A stretch of 64,000 nucleotides of DNA from Micromonospora pisi (lineage in GTDB: Bacteria; Actinomycetota; Actinomycetes; Mycobacteriales; Micromonosporaceae): positions 8,675,868 through 8,739,867 of the forward strand of contig NZ_RBKT01000001.1 of the NCBI RefSeq assembly GCF_003633685.1, written 5' to 3'. Position 1 is the stretch's first letter, and the number at the start of each line of letters is the position of its first letter. Both the position numbers and the translations under genes were made by a program. Below the pieces are notes generated by a model. It was not told where the DNA came from. It saw only the letters and a list, made by a program, of their open reading frames with translations, and did no database searches. This document shows positions 51,257 through 59,416 of the stretch, in pieces.

Positions 51257-52369
51257 GTGAGGCTCCGGTTACCGCGCGAGCGGGACTTCACCGCCCCGGC
51301 GCATGACGTACGGGTCGCCGCACGGCTCGGGCTGGCGCTCGGGGTGACGTTCGGGCTCTGCTTCGCCACCGGGCTGCTCTCCCATGCCGGCCAGCACGGT
51401 TCGTGGTGGCCGACCCGGCCGGTCGACTTCTACCGGATCACCCAGGGGGTGCACGTACTCTCCGGGATCGTCGCCGTACCGCTGCTGCTGGCGAAGCTCT
51501 GGAGCGTGTACCCACTGCTCTTCGCCCGGCCGGTGGTCCGTTCGGTGTGGCACGCGCTGGAACGGGGGTCGCTGTTCGTACTGGTCGCCGCCGCTTTCTT
51601 CCAACTAGCGACCGGCCTGTTCAACAGCGCGCAGTCGTACCCATGGCTGTTCCCGTTCGTGCCGACGCACTACGCGGTCGCCTGGGTGGCGATCGGCGCA
51701 CTCGGCATCCACATCGCCGCCAAGCTGCCGAAGATCCGCGACGGACTGGGTCGGGCGTTGGGGCGGTCGGCCCCGGGAGCAGGCGGACTGAGTCGGCGGG
51801 GATTTCTGGCCACCACCGGGTTCGCCGCCGTGGCGGCGCTGGTCGCCACGGCCGGGGCGACGGTGCCCTGGCTCTACCGTGTCTCACCGTTGAGCTGGCG
51901 TGCCGCCCGGGGACCGCAGGGGCTGCCGATCAACCGGACCGCGACCGCCGCCGGAGTGGCGCGGGTCGGACCGGACTGGCGGCTGACGGTCAGCTGGCCG
52001 GGCGGGACCAGGCAGCTCGACCGGGCGGAACTCGTCGCGCTGCCCCAGCGGACCGCGACCCTGCCGATCGCCTGCGTCGAGGGGTGGAGCGCGACCGCCA
52101 CCTGGACCGGCGTCGTGGTCGCGGACCTGCTCGGTGCGGTCGGGGCGCCGACCGGCCGGGTCGAGGTCGAGTCGCTGGAGCGGACCGGGGCGTACCGGAC
52201 AAGTGTGCTGCTGCCGGGGCACGTCCGGGACCGGCTCACCCTGCTCGCGCTCCGGATCAACGGTACGGAACTGAGCCTCGACCACGGCTACCCGTGCCGG
52301 ATCATCGCGGCGACCAGACCGGGTGTCACGCAGACCAAGTGGGTCACCGGGCTGCGGGTACGGCCGTGA
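51257..52369 (+). CDS. Cytochrome b561-like membrane domain fused to a sulfite-oxidase-type molybdopterin domain
   Basis: The 370-residue protein begins with four membrane helices carrying spaced histidines (His43, His66, His99, His138, His152), followed by a Tat-like SRRGFLA (179-185) with a hydrophobic segment, then a molybdopterin-binding domain with the Mo-ligand Cys273 in LPIACVEGWSATATW. It should pass electrons between a quinone/heme membrane part and an outside molybdoenzyme. The GTG start lies 4 bases after the preceding stop. The substrate is unknown. Confidence 0.85.
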   Translation: MRLRLPRERDFTAPAHDVRVAARLGLALGVTFGLCFATGLLSHAGQHGSWWPTRPVDFYRITQGVHVLSGIVAVPLLLAKLWSVYPLLFARPVVRSVWHALERGSLFVLVAAAFFQLATGLFNSAQSYPWLFPFVPTHYAVAWVAIGALGIHIAAKLPKIRDGLGRALGRSAPGAGGLSRRGFLATTGFAAVAALVATAGATVPWLYRVSPLSWRAARGPQGLPINRTATAAGVARVGPDWRLTVSWPGGTRQLDRAELVALPQRTATLPIACVEGWSATATWTGVVVADLLGAVGAPTGRVEVESLERTGAYRTSVLLPGHVRDRLTLLALRINGTELSLDHGYPCRIIAATRPGVTQTKWVTGLRVRP

Positions 52370-52830
52370 TGCCGGCGCGGGTGCTGTTGGCGGCGGTCGG
52401 GGCGGGAACCCTCGGCTACGGCGGCTGGCTGCTCTGGGCGCAGGTCGTGTGGCAGCCGGACTTCGTACTCTCGTTGGCCGGGTGGTTGGTCGTCGGGCCG
52501 GTGGCACACGACTCGTTGGTGGTCCCGGTGACCGCCCTCGGCGCGGCGCTGCTCGCCCGTACCCTGCCCTCGCCGTGGCGGCACGCGGTCGTCGCCGGCC
52601 TGGTCGCCAGCGGGGTTCTGCTGCTGGTGGGGATTCCGCTGCTCACCCGACCGATGGCGGCACCGCCCAACCCCGGCTTGGACGACCGGAACTACTGGCC
52701 CGGGCTGCTGCTGTTCCTGTTGGTGCTCTGGGCACTACTGCTCGCGGTGACCGCCGCCTACACCGGGGCGGTCGGGGCACGGCGCCGACACCGACGCCAC
52801 CCGGTGGTCTCCGAAGGGGACGAGCGATGA
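52369..52830 (+). CDS. Hypothetical membrane protein of the molybdoenzyme operon
   Basis: A 153-residue protein with four to five hydrophobic segments (FVLSLAGWLVVGPVAHDSLV, HAVVAGLVASGVLLLVGIPL, WPGLLLFLLVLWALLLAVTA) and a short basic tail. The conserved-looking GPVAHD could bind a cofactor. Its ATG overlaps the stop of the cytochrome b–Mo fusion by one base, and its stop overlaps corA by 4, so it is part of the same transcript. No family recognised. Confidence 0.75.
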   Translation: MPARVLLAAVGAGTLGYGGWLLWAQVVWQPDFVLSLAGWLVVGPVAHDSLVVPVTALGAALLARTLPSPWRHAVVAGLVASGVLLLVGIPLLTRPMAAPPNPGLDDRNYWPGLLLFLLVLWALLLAVTAAYTGAVGARRRHRRHPVVSEGDER

Positions 52831-53804
52831 GCAGCCGCAGCCGGCTCTACCTCGACGGCAAGTTGGTCGCGGAGAACTTCCCGTCGACCGAGGTCGCCGC
52901 CCGCCTGGACGGGACCGAGCGCTCCTTCGCGTGGCTCGACCTGTGCCGCCCGAGCCCGCAGGAGATCGCCCTGCTGACCGAGGAGTTCGGGATGCACCCG
53001 CTGGCGGTCGAGGACGCGGTGCAGCAGGCGCAGCGGGCCAAGCTGGACCGGTACGACTCGCACCTGTTCCTCAACACGTACATGGCGGAACTGCACCCGG
53101 ACGGCGGGTTGGACACCGCCGAGGTGGCGGCGTTCATCAACCAGCGGGTGCTGATCACGGTCCGGTACGACGAGCGGTTCGACGTCAACCAGTTGCTGAG
53201 CCGCTGGGACGAGAACGCCGAACTGGCCCGCTACGGCGTTGCGTTCCTGATCTACGGCCTGGTGGACGCCCTGGTCGACGGTCACTTCGAGTCGGTGCAG
53301 CAGCTCGACCAGTCACTGGTGGCGCTGCAGAGCGCGATGTTCCGCCCGCACCGGGAGTCGTACACGCAGTTGCAGGAACGTACGTTCGTCGGCCGACGCG
53401 ACCTGGTCCGGCTGCGCCAGGTGGCGCTGCCGATGCGGGAGGTGGTCAACTCGATGATGCGGCCGACCATGCACCTGGTCAGCTCGCCGATGCTGCCGTA
53501 CTTCCAGGACGTCTACGACCACGTGTTGCGGGTGATCGAGTGGACCGAGTCGCTGCGTGACCTGAACAACGCGATGCTCGAGACAAACATGATGTTGCAG
53601 AACAACACCATGAATCTGATCGTCAAGCAGGTCACCAGCTGGGCGGCGATCATCGCGGTGCCGACCGCGATCACCGGTTTCTTCGGCCAGAACGTGGCCT
53701 TTCCCTGGCCGCACACGTTGCCCGAGTTCATCGTGTCGACGGCAGTTACGGTCGGCGTCGCGGTCGCCCTGTTCCTGGTCTTCAAACACCGCAGATGGCT
53801 CTGA
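52827..53804 (+). CDS. corA: CorA-family divalent metal transporter
   Basis: A 325-residue protein with a large cytoplasmic domain and two C-terminal membrane helices. The pore motif is GFFGQN, where classic CorA has YGMN; GQN variants occur in actinobacteria and may shift ion preference. ATGA overlap with the upstream gene shows coupling. A strong hairpin follows. Confidence 0.9.
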   Translation: MSSRSRLYLDGKLVAENFPSTEVAARLDGTERSFAWLDLCRPSPQEIALLTEEFGMHPLAVEDAVQQAQRAKLDRYDSHLFLNTYMAELHPDGGLDTAEVAAFINQRVLITVRYDERFDVNQLLSRWDENAELARYGVAFLIYGLVDALVDGHFESVQQLDQSLVALQSAMFRPHRESYTQLQERTFVGRRDLVRLRQVALPMREVVNSMMRPTMHLVSSPMLPYFQDVYDHVLRVIEWTESLRDLNNAMLETNMMLQNNTMNLIVKQVTSWAAIIAVPTAITGFFGQNVAFPWPHTLPEFIVSTAVTVGVAVALFLVFKHRRWL

Positions 53805-53830
53805 TCCGCGGGCGGGACCCCGGACAGACC

Positions 53831-53864
53831 GCTGGCCGGGTCCCCGAACGGGGGCCCGGCCAGC
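53831..53864. terminator. Hairpin between corA and the convergent lysozyme-like gene E
   Basis: GCTGGCCGGG-TCCCC pairs with GGGGGCCCGGCCAGC over a short loop. It lies between two convergent stop codons and probably serves both. Confidence 0.85.
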
Positions 53865-53882
53865 GTGGTGCTCGTTACCGAC

Positions 53883-54812
53883 TCACCTGTTGCTCCACAG
53901 GTCCTGCACGATGTGCGCGGCCTGGTTCTCCCACTGCGCGTACGCGAACGGGAAGGCCGAGACCTGCACGGTCTGCGCCGCCTGGGTCAGCGGCATGTTC
54001 TGCCACCCGTTCACCCGCTTGAGGCCGTTGAAGAAGGCCGAAGCGGCGTAGTCCGGGTCGGTTACCTGGGACGGCGTACCCCAGCCCGACGACGGACGCT
54101 GCTGGAACAGGCCCAGCGAGTCATGGTCGTTGAAGGAGCCCAGGTGACCCAGGTTCTCCAACTTCGACTCCTGCAGTGAGGTGGCGACGCCGATGACAGC
54201 GCCACGCTCACCGACGCCCTCACGCTTGGCGGTCTGCACGATCGCCCGGGCGTTGTCCCACTGGTCATCGGAGAGCGGCGTGGAGACCTGCTGGCCCTGC
54301 GTGCCGTACGGGATCAGCTCGTCCAGGCTTGGCTTCTCGGCCGGCTTCTCGGCGACCTTGCGCATCGGTGAGTCGCCTGCCTTGGGGGCGGCCGCCCGGG
54401 CCTGCCCGGCAGAGTCCGTGGTCGCCCGTCCGGCGTCCGGAGTCGGCTGCCCGACCAGCGGCTTCACGTCGGTCTTGTCCGCCACGACCGCCTGCCGCAG
54501 TTGCGCCGCGGCGGCCGGGTTGACGTTCGGCGAGGTCGAGTCGCCCGAGGCGAGCGCGGGTCCGGCGGCCAGACCGCCGACGGCCGCGACACCGGCGACG
54601 GTGAGAACCGCCTTGCGACGGTTGCCCTCGACGAGCCGACCCAGGTCGAGCCGGCGGATCTGGTGCTGCGTCAGACCGCGCAGGTCGGTCTGTAGCGCCT
54701 TGGCCTGTTCCAGCCGGCGACCGAGGTCGGCCTGCTCGATCTTGGTCTGGGCGTACTGGCGAAAATCGGTCTGCGTGATGGCCGGGAGCCATCGAGTGAA
54801 GCGGGTCTTCAC
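53883..54812 (-). CDS. Secreted lysozyme/transglycosylase-like protein, long form (E)
   Basis: A 309-residue relative of the four short copies. It has a 60-residue helical N-terminal extension before the hydrophobic export segment (KAVLTVAGVAAVGGLAAGPALA), a 90-residue low-complexity linker and the same lysozyme-like domain (GVATSLQESKLENLGHLG, DHDSLGLFQQRPSSGWG). The GTG at 54812 has GGAAGG 12 bases upstream in the same context (CATC-GTG-AAG) as the other copies. It shares their ECF-type promoter. The long N-terminus before the export signal is unusual. Confidence 0.85.
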   Translation of the reverse strand: MKTRFTRWLPAITQTDFRQYAQTKIEQADLGRRLEQAKALQTDLRGLTQHQIRRLDLGRLVEGNRRKAVLTVAGVAAVGGLAAGPALASGDSTSPNVNPAAAAQLRQAVVADKTDVKPLVGQPTPDAGRATTDSAGQARAAAPKAGDSPMRKVAEKPAEKPSLDELIPYGTQGQQVSTPLSDDQWDNARAIVQTAKREGVGERGAVIGVATSLQESKLENLGHLGSFNDHDSLGLFQQRPSSGWGTPSQVTDPDYAASAFFNGLKRVNGWQNMPLTQAAQTVQVSAFPFAYAQWENQAAHIVQDLWSNR

Positions 54813-54943
54813 GATGGGAGCCCTTCCGTTGGGGGTGAACACTCCGTGGGGAGCGAACCCGGGGGGGGTGACTCACTCCGCGAGGAGAAGTCCGGGGCAA
54901 AACAACACGCCCGGCAGGTGCTGCTCGGGCGTACGCAATGTGT

Positions 54944-54969
54944 AACGGGCCCGCCCCATCCGACATTCC
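54944..54969 (-). promoter_or_regulatory. ECF-sigma-type promoter of gene E
   Basis: On the minus strand GGAAT, 17 bases, CGTT, followed by ACACATTGCGTACG. The downstream block resembles the same position of the short copies (TACATCGCGTACG), although the rest of the leader differs. It lies about 130 bases before the GTG. Confidence 0.65.
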
Positions 54970-55085
54970 GGATATGAGCGGTTGGCCAGAATTCAGCGCG
55001 GACACGACCGCCAGTGAATCCGTCATAACGGACACGACGGACGGCCTTGGCCCTGATCGGACCGGGTACGGGCTACGCTCTCCCC

Positions 55086-55430
55086 ATGCTCGGCACCCAC
55101 ACGACCACGGCCGGCGTTGCCTTCCTGGCCCGCCCGGGACGCCCCGCCGTGGTGACACGCACCGTCGCCGAGCTGAACGGTCCCGTCAGCGGCCAGGTCG
55201 AACTGCCGTTGCGGCTCATGTGGTGCCCGGACCGGACCTTCGACCTGACCGACCCGGACCAACTGCTCTGGATGTACGAGAACGTGCTGCGCGAAGCCAC
55301 CCGTACCGATGACCTACGGCGACTCATCAACGGCGCCCTGCTGCGGCGGGTGTGGCCGGAACTGAACCTGCCGCACGGCGTCCGGCGGGCCTGGGAGACC
55401 CGGCACCGCTCGTTGCACCGGGCCGCGTGA
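55086..55430 (+). CDS. Partner protein of the AbiEii-type nucleotidyltransferase
   Basis: A 114-residue protein (FLARPGRPAVVTRTVAELNG, VELPLRLMWCPDRTFDL, WPELNLPHGVRRAWETRH). I do not know a named family, but I remember similar proteins directly upstream of AbiEii-like genes in other actinobacteria. It could be an antitoxin-like partner. Its stop overlaps the next GTG by 4 bases, so the two are coupled. Confidence 0.65.
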   Translation: MLGTHTTTAGVAFLARPGRPAVVTRTVAELNGPVSGQVELPLRLMWCPDRTFDLTDPDQLLWMYENVLREATRTDDLRRLINGALLRRVWPELNLPHGVRRAWETRHRSLHRAA

Positions 55431-56086
55431 GCACCGCCCACCTGGGCGACTTCTACCGCGAGGTGGCCCGCGTCGCCCTCTCCGTCGCCGACCGCTACGG
55501 GTTCGTACTGGGCGGCGGGGTGGCCTGGGCGGCACACGGCCTGGTCAGCCGTCCCACCGAGGACGTGGACCTGTTCGCCGACGTCGACGGCGCGGCGGGC
55601 GCGGCGGCGGCCGAGGTGCGCAACGTGCTCCGGGCCGCCGGCTTCGACGTGCGCGACGAGGATCCGGCGAGCGACCTGGCCAGTCTCTTCGACGGATTCG
55701 ACCAGGACATGAAGGACTTCGTCGTGAGCCGGGGCGGCCGGCAACTCAGACTGACCCTGGGCCGGCTCGACCGGCACCGGAGCCCGGTGGTGATGGACCT
55801 GGGGCCGGTCATGCACGTCCAGGATCTGGTCGCGAGCAAGACCGTCGCCCTGATCACCCGCCGCGAGGTACGCGACTACATCGACATCGCCGCCGCACTC
55901 GACGTCTACCGCATCGACGAGTTGCTCGCACTGGCACACGGCTACGATCCGGCGCTCGACCCGGACGACGTTCGCGCCGCCGGCCACTACCTGGATCGGC
56001 TGCCCGACCAACGGTTCGCGCGCTACGGCCTCACCACGGACGAGGTACGGGTCGTGCACCAACGCCTGGCGGAATGGCCACGCTGA
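55427..56086 (+). CDS. AbiEii/AbiGii-type nucleotidyltransferase
   Basis: A 219-residue nucleotidyltransferase-fold protein with GGGVAWAAHGLVSRPTEDVD: the GG loop at 29-31 and the R-x-T-x-D-x-D metal site (Arg42, Asp46, Asp48). AbiEii toxins and the mycobacterial MenT proteins of this fold block growth by transferring nucleotides to tRNA. With the coupled upstream gene it may be a toxin–antitoxin or phage-defence module; this is inference from family and layout. Confidence 0.8.
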   Translation: MSTAHLGDFYREVARVALSVADRYGFVLGGGVAWAAHGLVSRPTEDVDLFADVDGAAGAAAAEVRNVLRAAGFDVRDEDPASDLASLFDGFDQDMKDFVVSRGGRQLRLTLGRLDRHRSPVVMDLGPVMHVQDLVASKTVALITRREVRDYIDIAAALDVYRIDELLALAHGYDPALDPDDVRAAGHYLDRLPDQRFARYGLTTDEVRVVHQRLAEWPR

Positions 56087-56103
56087 CCGCACCCAGCCCG
56101 GTA

Positions 56104-56149
56104 CGGCCGCTGGCCGGGTCCCCCGTGACGGAGGCCCGACCAGCGGCCG
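56104..56149 (-). terminator. Hairpin downstream of lysozyme-like gene B
   Basis: CGGCCGCTGG (56104-56113) pairs with CCAGCGGCCG (56140-56149), with further pairing inside. It lies about 30 bases after the copy B stop and 17 bases after the convergent AbiEii stop. Confidence 0.8.
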
Positions 56150-56179
56150 TTCTGCTGCTCACTGCTGTGTTACTTGGTC

Positions 56180-56806
56180 TTACTTGGTCCAGACGTCCTG
56201 GACGATGTGGGCGGCCTGGTTCTCCCACTGCGCGTACGCGTCCGGGAACGCCGACACCTGAACCTTCTGCGCCGCCACCGTCAGCGGCAGATCCTGCCAG
56301 CCGTCAACCTGCTTCAGGTTGCTCAGGAACGCCGTCGCCGCGTAGGTCGGGTCCGTGATCTGCTCCGGGGTACCCCAACCCGACGACGGGCGCTGCTGGA
56401 ACAAGCCCAGGGAGTCGTGGTCGTTCATGTCACCCAGATGACCCAGGTTCTCCAACTTCGACTCCTGCATCGAGGTAGCGACCGCGATCACCGCACCACG
56501 CTCACCCATACCCAACTTCTTGGCCACATCGGTGATGGCCTTGGCGTTAGCGAGCTGGTCCTTGCTCAACGAGATCTCCGACTGGGCACCCTGGGTGCCG
56601 TGCGGCACCAGCTTGTCCATGGCCGGCTTACTGTCAACAACCTGCGCGACCGTGGTCATCGCCGGGGCGGTGTGCACGGCCGGGGACGCGAACGCATGCG
56701 ACGCGGGACCCGCGACGGCGCCACCAACAAAGGCGAGGCCAGCAACACCAAGAGCGGTCTTACGAACAAACGAAGCTTCAGTAACAGCGGTGAAAGTCGT
56801 CTTCAC
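56180..56806 (-). CDS. Secreted lysozyme/transglycosylase-like protein (copy B)
   Basis: A 208-residue paralogue nearly identical to copies A, C and D, with signal peptide (cleavage near residue 40), candidate catalytic Glu115 in TSMQESKLENL and the GLFQQRPSSGWG block. Differences are confined to the linker (TTVAQVVDSKPAMD) and a few positions such as ITDVAKKLGM. It has its own ECF-type promoter, GTG start with GGAAGG and hairpin. It lies between the AbiEii gene and a LURP-one-like gene. Confidence 0.85.
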   Translation of the reverse strand: MKTTFTAVTEASFVRKTALGVAGLAFVGGAVAGPASHAFASPAVHTAPAMTTVAQVVDSKPAMDKLVPHGTQGAQSEISLSKDQLANAKAITDVAKKLGMGERGAVIAVATSMQESKLENLGHLGDMNDHDSLGLFQQRPSSGWGTPEQITDPTYAATAFLSNLKQVDGWQDLPLTVAAQKVQVSAFPDAYAQWENQAAHIVQDVWTK

Positions 56807-56867
56807 GATGGTTCACCTTCCAATCGGGGGTACCGAGGCGCACACACCAAGGGGGGAAACAGGTGCG

Positions 56868-57011
56868 TCACTCGGGAAGAAGTACGAGGCCACAGGCCCT
56901 CATGAGGCGGGGAGAGAACACTGCCTCGGCGCTGCTCCGGTCGTACGCGATGTATAACGACCCCACCCCCGCCAACATTCCGCCGACCACGCCCCGAACC
57001 AAGTTGATCAA
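56868..57011 (-). CDS. Possible upstream ORF in leader B
   Basis: TTG at 57011, 9 bases after GAGG, opens a 47-residue frame (LVRGVVGGMLAGVGSLYIAY core) equivalent to that in leader A. See the leader A entry for the doubts. Confidence 0.2.
   Translation of the reverse strand: MINLVRGVVGGMLAGVGSLYIAYDRSSAEAVFSPRLMRACGLVLLPE
56956..56981 (-). promoter_or_regulatory. ECF-sigma-type promoter of gene B
   Basis: GGAAT-N17-CGTT on the minus strand, identical in sequence and spacing to copy A, about 150 bases before the GTG at 56806. Confidence 0.65.
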
Positions 57012-57108
57012 GCCCAAAAACCTCGCACCGGGGACAGCCGGAACGACGGGGACGTCCAGCGCAGGCTCCCCGGGTGCCGTCTGGGCGATCCGGTGCGAGG
57101 ATGCACGG

Positions 57109-57624
57109 ATGTACCTCATTCGTGAGCGGCTCTTCGACATCGGCGACGACTTCGACATCACCGACGACGCGGGCCGCAAGGTCTTCCACGTCAACGGCAA
57201 GGTTCTGACCCTGCGCGACAAGCTCGTCATCGAAGACGCAGCCGGCGCGGAGGTCGCCTCGGTACACCGGCAACTGATCGCACTGCGTCGGACGTACACC
57301 ATCAAGATCGGTGGCGAGAAGGCAGCGGAGGTGCGTAAGAACCTCTTCACGCCGTTCAGGGACAAATACACGATCGACATCCCTGGGCCGCATGACCTGG
57401 AGATGCGCGGTGACCTCCTCGACCACGAGTACACGGTGGAGCGGGACGGGCGGGAGGTCGCCTCGGTATCGAAGAGGTGGTTCACGATCCGTGACACGTA
57501 CGCGGTCAACATCGTGGAGGACGAGGACCACCTGCTGATCCTCGCGGGCGTACTCGCCCTCGACCTCGCGCAGTCCCGAGCTGAGAAGGAGCGCGAGGAG
57601 AAGGAACGGAAGAAGGACAACTGA
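57109..57624 (+). CDS. LURP-one-related (Tubby-like/scramblase-fold) protein
   Basis: A 171-residue protein of the LOR/DUF567 family: MYLIRERLFDIGDDFDITD, GRKVFHVNGKVLTLRDKLVI, EVASVHRQLIALRRTYTIKI. It folds like Tubby and phospholipid scramblases and may bind membranes. A charged coiled tail (REEKERKKDN) ends it. It starts outside the leader of copy B on the opposite strand. Role unknown. Confidence 0.85.
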   Translation: MYLIRERLFDIGDDFDITDDAGRKVFHVNGKVLTLRDKLVIEDAAGAEVASVHRQLIALRRTYTIKIGGEKAAEVRKNLFTPFRDKYTIDIPGPHDLEMRGDLLDHEYTVERDGREVASVSKRWFTIRDTYAVNIVEDEDHLLILAGVLALDLAQSRAEKEREEKERKKDN

Positions 57625-57652
57625 CCGCAGCGGCGCCGCCGCACCGGGACTG

Positions 57653-58045
57653 CTAGACGCTGTGCGGTAAATGGTGGACCAGGCAGAACGGATGCCCTGC
57701 GGGATCGGCATAGATGCGCCAACTGCGCTCGTCCGCTGCGACGTCCAACACCGTCGCCCCCAGGGCCAGCACCTGCTCTTGGGCGCGGTCCAGGTCGGCA
57801 ACACCGAAGTCCAGGTGGAACTGCTGAGGCCGGGCCGGATCAGGCCAAATCGGTGGCCGGTAATCCGCTGCTCGCTGAAAGGCCAGGACAAGGCCGGACG
57901 ACGTGTGCAACGTCGCCCAGTCGTCGCTGCACGCCCACCGCTGATCCCACCGGTTGACCTCGCCGCCAAGGAGCGCCCGGTAGAACTCGGCAAGTTGAGC
58001 CGGATGAGAGCAGTCCAGCACCACACACTGCAGGTCGGCGATCAT
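57653..58045 (-). CDS. VOC-family protein (glyoxalase/bleomycin-resistance fold)
   Basis: A 130-residue VOC protein: DLQCVVLDCSHPAQLAEFYR, QFHLDFGVADLDRAQEQVLA and the C-terminal ADPAGHPFCLVHH with metal-ligand-type His. Members are lyases, dioxygenases or drug-binding proteins; actinobacteria have many of this plain type. The ATG at 58045 begins the fold; upstream codons are not supported. It is convergent with the LURP-one gene. Confidence 0.85.
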   Translation of the reverse strand: MIADLQCVVLDCSHPAQLAEFYRALLGGEVNRWDQRWACSDDWATLHTSSGLVLAFQRAADYRPPIWPDPARPQQFHLDFGVADLDRAQEQVLALGATVLDVAADERSWRIYADPAGHPFCLVHHLPHSV

Positions 58046-58234
58046 GGACCGGATCCTAGGCGTTAGCCGCGTTAAACGGCGAGGATCTCCGGGTGGCGGG
58101 GCGTTGGCGTTGGCGTTGCACGAGACCTTCGACCGGAGCAATCCGGCCTTCGTCGAACTGCGCAATCAGTGGATCGTGCGCTGCCAGCTCGGTCGCCGAC
58201 GACGGCGGCGAGGTCAGTTACTGAGCTGACAAAA

Positions 58235-58279
58235 GGCCGTGGCCCGGTCCCGTGTTATTCGGGGACCCGGGCCACGGCC
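58235..58279 (-). terminator. Hairpin downstream of lysozyme-like gene C
   Basis: GGCCGTGGCCCGG at 58235 pairs with CCGGGCCACGGCC ending at 58279, with TCCC/GGGA inside. It lies 27 bases after the copy C stop. Confidence 0.85.
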
Positions 58280-58305
58280 GGATGCGTCATGTTCCTGCTG
58301 GTTGC

Positions 58306-58932
58306 TTACTTGGTCCAGACGTCCTGGACGATGTGGGCGGCCTGGTTCTCCCACTGCGCGTACGCGTCCGGGAACGCCGACACCTGAACCTTCTGCGCCG
58401 CCACGGTCAGCGGCAGGTCCTGCCAACCGTCAACCTGCTTCAGGTTGCTCAGAAACGCCGTCGCCGCATAGGTCGGGTCCGTGATCTGCTCCGGGGTACC
58501 CCAACCACTACTCGGACGCTGCTGGAACAAACCCAGGGAGTCGTGGTCGTTCATGTCACCCAGATGACCCAGGTTCTCCAACTTCGACTCCTGCATCGAA
58601 GTAGCGACCGCGATCACCGCACCACGCTCACCCATGCCGAGCTTCTTGGCCGTGTCGGTGATGGCCTTGGCGTTAGCGAGCTGGTCCTTCGACAGGCTGA
58701 TCTCCGACTGAGCACCCTGGGTGCCGTGCGGCACCAGCTTGTCCATGGCCGGCTTGCTGTCAACAACCTGGGCGACCGTGGTCATCGCCGGGGCGGTGTG
58801 CTCCACCGGGGCCGCGAACGCGTGCGACGCGGGACCGGCGACAGCACCACCAACAAAGGCGAGGCCAGCGACACCAAGAGCGGTCTTACGAACAAACGAA
58901 GCTTCAGTAACAGCGGTGAAAGTCGTCTTCAC
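58306..58932 (-). CDS. Secreted lysozyme/transglycosylase-like protein (copy C)
   Basis: A 208-residue paralogue of copies A, B and D with the same signal peptide, Glu115 and GLFQQRPSSGWG block. It differs mainly near the mature N-terminus (FAAPVEHTAPAM). The GTG start, GGAAGG site, ECF-type promoter and downstream hairpin are all kept, so the copy looks expressed. It lies head-to-tail with copy D. Confidence 0.85.
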   Translation of the reverse strand: MKTTFTAVTEASFVRKTALGVAGLAFVGGAVAGPASHAFAAPVEHTAPAMTTVAQVVDSKPAMDKLVPHGTQGAQSEISLSKDQLANAKAITDTAKKLGMGERGAVIAVATSMQESKLENLGHLGDMNDHDSLGLFQQRPSSGWGTPEQITDPTYAATAFLSNLKQVDGWQDLPLTVAAQKVQVSAFPDAYAQWENQAAHIVQDVWTK

Positions 58933-59027
58933 GATGGTTCACCTTCCAATCGGGGGTACCGAGGCGCACACAAGAAAAGGGGGAAAACAGGTGCGTCACT
59001 CGGGAAGAAGTACGAGGCCACAGGCCC

Positions 59028-59132
59028 TCATGAGGCGGGGGACACCTCGGCGCTGCTCCGGTCGTACGCGATGTATAACGACCCCACCCCCGCCAACATT
59101 CCGCCGACCACGCCCCGAACCAAGTCGATCAA
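59028..59132 (-). CDS. Possible upstream ORF in leader C
   Basis: TTG at 59132 opens a 34-residue frame with the same hydrophobic core as leaders A, B and D but a shortened end (AEVSPAS). See leader A. Confidence 0.2.
   Translation of the reverse strand: MIDLVRGVVGGMLAGVGSLYIAYDRSSAEVSPAS
59077..59102 (-). promoter_or_regulatory. ECF-sigma-type promoter of gene C
   Basis: GGAAT-N17-CGTT on the minus strand, identical to copies A, B and D. Confidence 0.65.
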
Positions 59133-59364
59133 GCCCGAAAACCTCGCACCGGAGACATCCATATCCAGTCGGTATCAGGACGCAAGTGCGGAAGCAGAAA
59201 CACCGACCAGGGGCGCAGAACGGCTCGCGCAAATGGTCCGACGCGTCCGGTTGGACGCTATGCGTCGAGTTCATGGTCGAGCCTCACTGGACGACCGGTC
59301 CGACCAACACTCCCGTGATCGCGCGGAATGTGCCGGCGATAGCCAGTCACAGACACCTAGCGAG
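59133..59364. other. Gene-free stretch between copies C and D
   Basis: Apart from the start of the conserved leader block near 59150, this roughly 230-base stretch shows no gene or repeat that I can assign; it is not shared with the other copies. Confidence 0.4.
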
Positions 59365-59393
59365 AAGCCGGGCCCCGTGCGGGGGCCCGGCTT
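59365..59393 (-). terminator. Terminator of lysozyme-like gene D
   Basis: AAGCCGGGCCCC pairs with GGGGCCCGGCTT over a 5-base loop, the same stem as downstream of copy A. Confidence 0.9.
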
Positions 59394-59416
59394 CGCCGTG
59401 CTGTTGTGCTGGTTGC

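Noticed and set aside
54813..54943. A c-di-AMP (ydaO-type) riboswitch in the leaders of the lysozyme-like genes
   Set aside because: Such riboswitches precede many actinobacterial cell-wall hydrolase genes, but the conserved core words of that RNA were not found in any of the five leaders.
58066..58234. A plus-strand 61-residue frame after the VOC gene
   Set aside because: Although part of it looks protein-like, it overlaps the VOC promoter, ends in an arginine run and matches nothing I recognise.
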